Below, in pieces: positions 55,719 through 64,000 of a stretch of DNA of 64,000 nt. Both the position numbers and the translations under genes were made by a program. Below the pieces are notes generated by a model. That model did not search any database. It was given only the letters and a program-made list of their open reading frames with translations, and was not told where the DNA came from. Source of the stretch: Suillus spraguei (lineage: Eukaryota > Basidiomycota > Agaricomycetes > Boletales > Suillaceae); the NCBI GenBank assembly GCA_016800925.1, contig JABCPU010000127.1, positions 62,001 to 126,000 of the forward strand, in the 5' to 3' direction. The first letter of the stretch is position 1; each line of letters opens with the position of its first letter.

Positions 55719-57760
55719 CTCTTGACCATGGTACTTGTGGTATATTTCACATGTTGGTAATGATATCCATATGCGGCATTCTTGTGGTCAGTGACGGAGC
55801 TAGGTACATAAATTATAGAATATACGTCCCTATTTTGAAAAAAATTACAACCTCATTTTCCCGCAGGAGCAAATACTTTGCTCTGAGAGTTGATTCTGAT
55901 ACTCACACTTCAACCTTTTGCTAGACCATAGTCGGGAAAGATACCATAGTCGGGAACCTTCAGCCTTTGGTGGGTTGGTTTCTTTTGAGCTGTGTTATTG
56001 CATTAGATTGACCTAATGGATTATCGGATTCTATTTCTGTAGGCGTGTCGGCGCTATACTTATGACGTTCCGCGCCAAAGTCACTTTAATGAATTGCCCG
56101 ATACAACATCAAGTGCACGACACAGCTACCTGACTGCATGATGTACCTTGTCTTGAAGACATTTGTGTAGGTACTCTTACTAGTAAACTGGATGACCAGA
56201 ATCTTCGAAGCTGGACTAGACAATCAAGTATTTTGCGAGATCATTAGCTGTGCGAATGATGAGTTTTCGCTCGTGGTCAAAAGCACTAACACGGACACCC
56301 ATTTCATTCGACTACAGCTGCTTCTAGTCCTTCTCATATCTCTTTTGCTTCATCTAAGTCTTTGAACTGCAGTTATTGAACCTGACCGATTGAATCTGAT
56401 TCAAAGTTCGCATCAAGGAAAATGAACCATTCAAGACCGTCAGTTCGACAATTCCTGAACCTGTTCTGGACCTCTTCGAACCCGTTTTTGTGCGTATACC
56501 ACAGGTATAACTGTAAGAACCTGAGAGACATATCTGTTATCAGGAAGGACACCAAGGCTCAGGGAATTTGGGATTTGCCGCTAATTTCCCAATCGAGCGT
56601 AGTCCTGCTTTACTTAGGTTACTGCGGCACGGAGACCGCCCATATCATGCCCACCCTCTCCATTTCTGCCTCTCGCCATTCAGTAGCGTTCATTGCAGGC
56701 CAAAGCTACTCATTCCACTTTCAAAAGCCGTGATTGGGCGATTGTCTAGTCTGGCTCCCTACTATGTTCTCAACTGGAAGGTCACCCGCGTTTAGTTCTT
56801 CGGTGTGTCAATCAATTTCTTTGTCTTTTTTCCCTTCAGTTATCGGCTTCGGCCCCTCTTTAACAAGAGCAGGACCACTATCAGACCAAACTGATGGTTC
56901 GATCCACAGTTCTACCTGTTGGGAAAACCTGATCGCCATCCATCACTGCCGTTGATTTGCTTCTATCTTCCAAGTGTTCTTCGTCATGTTACCATGCTTC
57001 CCTGCCCTTCGTCCTATTAATCACTGGTCTTAGTAATATTTTGTGAATATTGCCGTGTAATCTCTCGTGTCCTATACTACCGCATCTACTCAGTGTCTTT
57101 TTAGTAACGATCATAGAACTTACATTGCTGCTACCCTGACTTGCTACCCAAAGTCTCCCTGCTGTAATGCAAGTTGGGAACATGTTGTGTATCGCACACT
57201 CGGTGTTGTATCGCGCAATTTATTAAAGTGGTGTTTGGAGCGTCATACATTCCAAATAACACACTCATAAACTGTGCAACACAGATCCACTCATCGTCAT
57301 CCTTCCACTTTTGATACAAATGCCATTGTAATGAGCTTGTGACCACGCCAGGGGAACGGCGAGGAACACTAAAACGAAGCGAGATAAAAGGACGAAACTG
57401 TGTATTTCTAGAACGTTATACAAATGAGCAGATGATGGTACGTATGAGACCCCCAGGCGTAATTCGGCGGAATATAAGGGAAGGGTCACGTGTGTAGGCG
57501 TTTAGTAAGCGTTCAGCTTACAGAGCTGAGCACTGATATCACGCCCCTTCATTCCTCCACGAGTCAGGAATCACGATAATTATCCTAGAGCAGAAAGGAA
57601 AAAAATACACGAGATGTACGCTATTGATTAATACAAGAATGTGACGTCAGGAACCGAATGGAAACGAGAGCATATCTTCGCTACACCAAATGCATAACGG
57701 AGAATAAATGTGAACACGACAAGCACAAAGATGTCACGATAAGCGTTAAGAAGGGCATCG
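55719..57760. other. Two kilobases without a recognised gene
   Basis: Short open frames only (for example 56422-56733 on plus). I see no repeats, RNA genes or relics that I can name. Confidence 0.5.
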
Positions 57761-60700
57761 TTACCGTGACCGTGAAGGAGCTTTATTTGCCTCTGCCACA
57801 TTGTCCAGTTGCGCACTCCGTTTTTGAGCAAGCTCGTTCTGGCGTTCTAGACTCCTATCATGTCAAATCGTCAGCCCAAAACCTTGGACAAAGGGGAAAG
57901 AGAAGGGAAAGAGAGGTCAGCAAACACAAACCTCATTTGATTCTCCAACTCCAACACCCTCTCCTTCGCCCCTTGCCTCTCCCTCTTATACTTCTCCTCC
58001 CCCGCCTTCAGCCTTGCCTCATACTCCTTCACCCTCGCCTCCCATTTCTGATCAGCCGTAGTCGTCTTTTGGTTTATATTCGAAATCTTCTCTTCACTTA
58101 GGAGGAGCTGGTTTTGAATCACCACCAGGCGTTTCTCAGCATTTACTGCACGGGAAAGGAGTGTCTTTATTTCTTGGGAGTCGCCTTGGGTCGGTCGTCG
58201 GGCTATCACTATTTGTGAGGTTAATTCTGCATTGGTGACCTTCATGGATGAGAGTATTAATCAAAGTCAACGTAAACTCAAAAACACTTATGAAAACACC
58301 CACCTTCAACCCTTCAATCTCCCCTTCCTTTGCAGTGAACTTCCGCCTCCACGTCGCCTTTGCTTCACCATACGCCTTCACGCTCGACTCAAACTTGTCG
58401 ATCTGTTTCCACCGCACATCAAGCTGCCTCCGCATCTCAGCAAGCTTCTCAGTGAATTTCCCTTCTACATCTTTGACGCGTTTCTCAAAGTCGAGTTGGA
58501 TCTGGGATAGAGCTTTGAGTCGTGTGATGAGGTTGTCGTGGAAGACACTGAAATTGGTGAAGGGCTTCGTTTCTGCTTGATTTCCTTTCTTCTGTGAAAT
58601 AGCATGTTTTCGTGTATCAGCGACGCGTGTTAAAGAGCAATGAAAGGAACTTACGGGAGTCTTGTCCACGCCGAGGATCTTATCCATGTACTGATATATC
58701 GTAAGCAGTAACGTATTTCGCTCCGTAAGCTGATCACGATACTGGTTCTCAGTACTCAATAACGTTCGCTGATCCTTAGATAGCCGCGCCTCTAGCTCGT
58801 TCACTCTCGTCCTATACCCAAATAACTCTGCCTCAGCAGTCTTGAGACCACTCTGCGTACTGTCAAGCTTCTCTGAGAGACCAAGACGTGCTTGAGTTTG
58901 GGTATTGAGCTGTGTGGTGAGCTGCTGTACTTCAAGCTGCAATTTATGAATAAGATCTTCACGATCACGAGTCGTACCCTCTCGGTCGCCGACATCTTTC
59001 CTCGTACGAGACAGTTCGTCCTCTAAGCGGTCGACATCACGTTTCAGCCTGTCGACTTCTAGCTGCAACGAGAACCGCGCGGTTGTATGTGTCTCCCCGA
59101 GCTCTTTAGACCGCTGCTCCATGTCCCGGAGCGCATTTTGGACGGCCTCGAGGTCGCCTTGGCGTTGTGAGAGAAGGGACTGTGTGCGTGTAAGATCATC
59201 GAGGGCGCTGCGCAATACAGACTCTTTGTCTTCAAGCGCACGGCGTTCGCGTCGCAGGTCAGACTCATGCGCCTTCTCTGCATCGTCGAATTCACGCTCA
59301 AGATTCTCCCGAGCTTCTTGCTCTCGTTTCACTTCGGTTACTAGGTCTTCGATGTGCCCCGCTAATTCTTCTTGACGGGCTCGGTGTGCATGCATGTCTT
59401 GGAGAGATTGGTCATAGAGTTCTTGGAGGTCTTGGAGTTGGGATTTCAGTCCCGAGACTTTCTGTCGGGTTGGTGAGCTTTTTAAATTTAATGAGAGATC
59501 AGGATGGACGTACTTCTTTGAGCGCAGATGCGAGTGCTTCTAGTGTTTCACGCTCGACTGCGTCATCCTCTCTCTGACGTTCGTGATCCTCAACCATGCG
59601 ATCTGCATCTTCCTCGAGCGCATATACTTGCTTTCCGAGCTGCTCGATCTCCTCGTTTGCAGCGCGGAGCTCGGAATCTTTCTCCTCTGCTTCTCGTTCT
59701 AGGTGTGCGAGTGTGGCTTCGAACTTGGCATGAAGGTCGTTGGTGTTGGCTTCGAGTTCTGTGATGTTGAGGCGGAGTTCCCTTGCTTCATTTTCGCGTT
59801 CCGCAAGGACCTATATGATGATGAGAGACAGAATACAAATAGGACGATGAAACAAACATCTCTGAGCTCTTCGACCTGACTCCTGGCCTCTTCGACCTCA
59901 CCCCTCCACTCCTCCTCGACAATATCAACGACACGATCATGCTCCTGGATTAAATCGTCGATTTCTTTGTTCTTGAGCTCCAATTCGTCCTCCTTCTGTT
60001 GTAGCTCGATGGTGGCAGCAGCAAGCTTATCCCGGATTGCATTGAGATCGTCCTCCACAGCCTCGCGTTCCACTCTTTCCTCAAGTATCTGAGCCCGACT
60101 CTCACTCCTTTCAATACTCTCAGCCTCCCTACGTCGCTGCAAATTCTCAACCTCGAGTTGTAACCGATCAGCATGGTCAGCAAGAGCCTCATTCTCCTCC
60201 TCGCGTGCGGTGAGAATTTGATCACGTTGCTCGAGCTCACGACGAAGCTCTTCATTCTCCGCACGCAAATCCTCGACTTCGCGTACATATCTGAGATCTA
60301 CAGAGTCGTCCCCATTGCGGTCGACGATAGCCTGGGCCTTCCTCAACTCCCTGATCTCATGCTCGCGTTCCTGGAGCTGCATCTCAAGATCGCGTTCTCG
60401 CTCATGTAGCTGTGTCTCCAAATCGCGTTCGCGCTCGTGCAGGCGCGACTCCAGATCGTGGTCGCGTGTTGAGCCACGCTGAAGACGCTCCAACTCACGC
60501 TCGAGCTCTAGAACAAGTTTCTTGAGTTTCTTGATCTCAAGACCGCGTTGCTGGACCTCGATCTTGAGGTTGATGTTCTGTTTGAGAGCAGCATCGATCT
60601 GATCTGGTGCAAGCTGCGCAAGACGCTCCTCAAGGAAATGAACGCGTAGTTTGATGTTAAAGTTTTCTTTTTTGAGAGAGTCGATGTGCTGTTATGTAGG

Positions 60701-60978
60701 TTAGTTTATTAGATAGAGCCGTGTTGCGGAGTCTACTTTACCTTCTCTTGGTCTCTTAAAGATAAAGCAGCGCCTTTTCCTCCCGGTGCGCTTTGTCTTG
60801 GACGTCGTGCGCGTGGAAGGGGCGTGTCCGGGCCATCACCGTTGCTGGGAGCGGGGGATGATATTGACGGGACACGGAGTGGTCTGCCAGGTGTACTGGG
60901 GCCTGATACGAATGACCCAAGCGATAAGTCTGGGTGAGTACCAGCAGATATGTCTGCACCGTTTGGAACGGAAGACAT
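57761..60978 (-). CDS. CM1 (Cnn_1N)-domain coiled-coil protein, Mto1/Pcp1-like
   Basis: ATG 60978 (MSSVPNGADISAGTHPD) to TAA at 57761-57763, about 900 residues in at least six exons. After a Ser/Pro-rich N-terminus comes the centrosomin motif 1: SLRDQEK/HIDSLKKENFNIK and LRVHFLEERLAQLAPDQIDA across an intron at about 60681-60740. CM1 binds and activates the gamma-tubulin complex. The rest is almost continuous coiled coil (for example DLETQLHERERDLEMQLQER, LRKAQAIVDRN, VDRLKRDVDRLEDELSRTRK). The last intron joins ENQMR to SLERQNELAQKRS. By family it should act at spindle pole bodies or cytoplasmic microtubule-organising centres. A further 5' exon is possible because a TAA lies only nine codons upstream of the chosen ATG. 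Confidence 0.88.
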
Positions 60979-61453
60979 GCACGTTGGAGTACGGGGAGAG
61001 CTTGATTACTAAGCAATGTTTATTTGTCCTTTATACTGACCAAGTTCTTGGGCTATGTATATAGACTATGCGGCCATCCTTGAATCCTCTTTCAATCAAT
61101 GAGTACCTACTATTCCTCTCAGAAATATCAACTGCGGTTGTACGCGTCTTTTCGCAGGGCCGGTAGCTCCTTCACTTTACCCGCGATTGACTCGCAATTG
61201 ATTTATGCCTCGGAGACCGGGGCTGAAGTGATCTTCTGGTGATAAAGGACCTTTTAACCTCTGTAAAGCACGAAGCGAAGTCGAAGCTAAAAAGATGACA
61301 AGAAGAAGTAGTAATATTTATTTGAGTTTTGTCAATACATTTGATAAGTAGTGTACCCATGGTATATCGCAATGTATTCCATAAACCGCGACATTAATAG
61401 TCGGTATTGACGGCCGGGTGCGGGTACAGTGTCAACTTTCCGACCCTCAGTAT
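60979..61453. other. Intergenic between the CM1 gene and GRX5
   Basis: Upstream region of the CM1 gene and 3' flank of GRX5. No specific element can be argued. Confidence 0.5.
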
Positions 61454-62055
61454 CTAAGAGGGAGATTCTGATGCCTTCGGAATTACTCCATGCTGCTCGA
61501 GGAGCTTTTCCAACTCTCCCGATTGAAACACTTGAAATAATTTAAGTCTGAAATATATCCAGCAATGCGACCAACTTACTGCTTAGAGCAATGTCGCTCC
61601 CACCTATAAATTCCCCGTTCACATATAGTTGTGGAATGGTTGGCCATTCTCTGCAAGAGAAGCACGTAAGGCTTGGTGATAGCGTCAAATAAAATATAAC
61701 TTACGAGAATTCTTTAATTCCGGTCCTGAGCTCTATATCCTCGAGGACATTATATGTCTTGAACTTTTCAGGCGGAATATCGAAAACGCTCAGTATCTTC
61801 ACGACCCCTCGTGAAAAACCGCACATAGGCTGCTCTGGGGTGCCCTTCATAAACAGTACTACAGGGTGTTCGGTCACTGCAGCCTGTATTTTGGTGTGAG
61901 ATTCCTGAGATAGAAATCGACGGAACGTGTGCGACCTTAGACAGCTGGAAACAGTGCTCCGGTGGTGCGACAGCTGACGAAAAGGTTGTGATACGTGAAA
62001 TATGATCACGACTGAAAAAAAGACATACAGATATCCGAAGTGCGCTCTGGAACAT
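61454..62055 (-). CDS. GRX5: Mitochondrial monothiol glutaredoxin Grx5
   Basis: Four exons: 62055-62029, 61973-61705, 61650-61580 and 61531-61454, all with GT-AG introns and in frame. The N-terminus ([19 protein letters not shown]...RRFLSQ) is Arg/Ser-rich and fits a mitochondrial presequence. The core has [20 protein letters not shown] with the monothiol CGFS site, [22 protein letters not shown] (cis-Pro TIPQ and glutathione contact GG) and [16 protein letters not shown]. The length of about 147 residues is normal. It transfers [2Fe-2S] clusters from the Isu/Hsp70 machinery in the mitochondrial iron-sulfur pathway. It is single copy and intact. Confidence 0.95.
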
Positions 62056-62358
62056 TGTGAGCAAGATAATTTTCCTACAAGACTACTCTTGGCTCGACGC
62101 GTTGGAAGTTAATGTTCAACGTTCGACGTGAAGTCCGACCACCGGTGTGACTAAGCATGTCGTGTAATTTAATTATGCTAACTAGCAACAGATCGCACTT
62201 TAGTAATATTACATAAGCACTGCAAATAAGTTCTCTCAGCTCGACGGCAAAACTGTGTCACCACAACTGAAAGCATGCATCGTGTTGATCGGTGCACGAG
62301 TCAGGTCGTTGAACATTGATTTATCGAGGGCCTTGAAATTACACTGAGCAAAAACGCT
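62056..62358. other. Intergenic between GRX5 and the P450
   Basis: GRX5 promoter side and P450 3' flank. No recognised element. Confidence 0.5.
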
Positions 62359-64000
62359 TTAATCCATACTACGCCCATCTGTCATCATCGCTCTCAATTT
62401 CGCAACCTCGATCCGCGGAATGACCTCGATTTCAAATCGCGCTGCATGGGGAATGACCGCATCACCGAAACCGTGCGTGTTGATCGGTGCGTCGGGTCGT
62501 TGAACGATGCGGAACGACCACAAGAGAAATGCGAGGGTAATGTATAATGAGTTATTTGCGAGGTGCAGACCGGGACATACACTTTCGATGACAAATTAAT
62601 TTCGTTGTTCGGTGTCAGAAGAGTCGGCACGACTTACCGTCTACCAAAACCATACGTGATGAACTTCATATTGCTGTCCTTAAGGCGGCCTTCTGAATCA
62701 AGCCAGCGCTGGGGGTTAAATGTTTCAGGATCCGGGAAGGCGATAGGATCGCGAGAAAGAGTCCTGCAAACACACGCTTAACGAGACTATGTTCATCATG
62801 AAGTGACACCATACCAATGGCAACCATAGACTGTTGCACCCTTGGGAATGCAATATCCTTGCTGATCACAGAATGAGAACGTGGATTACAACAAATTAAG
62901 ATACTGACCCAAAAAATATCCTTAATGGCACGGTGGGGAAATCCTGAGGCACATGTCAACATCGTGCAGGAGCATGCCGAAATTAGAATTTACCTATGCG
63001 AACAATAGGTCTCCATCTCAAAGTTTCCAACAGGAATGCATGCAATTGAGGTAGCGAGCTTGAGTCATTGAATGTCGGCGCTATGACGAGAGATTAATTG
63101 AGAATGCAAAATATCTGTACCCTCATTACCTCTGTCTGACCCAATGACCATATCGAGCTCTTCATGCACCTTTGCCTGAGCCAGTGGGTGGCACGCCGCG
63201 GCCATAACCATAGCGGTAATTCCAACAGCGGTCTGAACCAGGAGTGAGTTGGCGGAGATAAATAAGAATAAGTTGCATGGCTTACCGTATCAGATCCTGC
63301 CCCAAAGAGTGATCCGGCGAGATATGACATCTCATCTACAGAAAGTTGGTGATCTTCGGTGTTCTCCAATAATGTCTTGATGAAAGAAGGGCTAGCTTTG
63401 TTTTGATCCTGCGCATAATAGGATGTGAGTGATATACATTTACCAAAACAGAGAATCCCTTACCACTTCACTCTTGACGCGCCCCAACTGATGCCTAAAT
63501 AGCTCAAGCTCTTCATGATGCCACTGATAAAGTTGTTTTCCATAACAAGGTAAGTAGCGTAAAAGGGGCACACGTTCAACGAGATAAGCTCCGGGGAGAA
63601 TCGTGGCATGAAAACGCTCAACGACTTTGTGGATACGGACAACTTCGGGATCAGCGTTGGCAGTGGGCGCAGACTTCCCATAAGCTACCCTGAGGATGAC
63701 AGATGCTGCATACCTTGATGTACCATATCTATAAAAAGATCATAGAAGGCCTTGGTAGTGACGTACCGTTGAGCATGTACCTGGTGGTTTGTGGGGTCAT
63801 CCAGCACATCCAATATCAAATTCATCGCGTTTTCGCGCTGCATATCTTTGTATGCCTCTGCCGCCTTTGGCTGTAAATGGGGATGTACTGCTTTTCGGAG
63901 GCGCCGGTAGCGTTCTCCGGAACGAGCCATGGTGATACGCATTCCGTTTGAGAGCATCTCGCTCGCGGCAATGGACCGAGGTCGATCTACCAGTGATGCC
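62359..64000 (-). CDS. Cytochrome P450 (right part only; 5' end outside the window)
   Basis: The gene runs leftwards from beyond 64000 to TAA at 62359-62361 in at least eight visible exons. Motifs in order: GERYRRLRKAVHPHLQ (helix C region), LFGAGSDT|TAVGITAMVM (I-helix A-G-x-D-T-T, split by an intron), ETLRWRPI (ExxR), FNPQRW (PERF-like), then YGFGRR|VCPGLHLANNS (haem-binding Cys). The intron in the haem loop (donor after GGTAGACG) restores CGT-GTA-TGT in frame. It resembles fungal CYPs of the OrdA/CYP64-like group used in secondary or xenobiotic metabolism; the substrate is unknown. It needs a reductase partner and would sit in the ER membrane. All exons read are intact. Confidence 0.9.

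Noticed and set aside
62577..62650. Frameshift in the P450 haem loop
   Set aside because: On re-reading, the donor follows GGTAGACG, and the splice gives Arg-Arg-Val-Cys-Pro-Gly in frame.

Overview
The window looks like nuclear DNA from an Agaricomycete fungus. Boletales is my best guess, because the WD40-TPR-HET protein, the tryptophan-rich DWLQT repeat protein and the short-intron membrane and kinase families are ones I associate with that order. That placement is recalled, not searched. Genes have many GT-AG introns of about 45-70 bases, and there is no operon structure. About half of the window is transposons, solo LTRs, satellites and gene relics.

Layout. 1-3.8 kb: a broken tryptophan-repeat gene carrying three LTR copies, two of them solo with perfect 5-bp target duplications. 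4.1-17.4 kb: two copies of a DHA1-type MFS transporter, zinc-finger relics, a relic of a HET gene and a fungal gene of unknown function. 20.5-21.9 kb: an RWD-domain (RWDD2-like) gene, whose duplicate at 29.9-37.6 kb is split by a 6.3-kb LINE (intact ORF1, frameshifted ORF2, 13-bp target duplication). 23.2-27.3 kb: a WD40-TPR-HET gene with the architecture of an allorecognition receptor, followed by relics of an M20 peptidase and a protein kinase. 38.4-39.9 kb: an F-box/LRR gene.

40.5-46.1 kb: a vacuolar aspartic protease (PEP4-like) pseudogene split by a 4.2-kb head-to-tail array that I interpret as a non-autonomous Helitron-like element. It starts with TC, sits between host A and T, has a hairpin just before its 3' end, and contains two full units with different cargo plus two tandem 210-bp 5'-end fragments. 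The full units also carry G-rich heptamer satellites and very stable GAA-loop hairpins. This is the most unusual structure in the window.

46.4-53.1 kb: two small unknown genes, a tandem pair of lectin-like/beta-trefoil-like small proteins, a 201-bp TA-flanked MITE and a third MFS copy. 54.1-55.7 kb: a multi-pass membrane protein with an early stop. 57.8-64 kb: a quieter block with a CM1-domain gamma-tubulin-recruiting coiled-coil protein, mitochondrial monothiol glutaredoxin GRX5 and a cytochrome P450 running off the right edge.

The conserved housekeeping genes lie at the right end. The rest is an accessory region shaped by duplication and transposition. Several single-base frameshifts fall in homopolymers, so assembly error should be excluded before those genes are called dead. 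No tRNA, rRNA or CRISPR could be supported.
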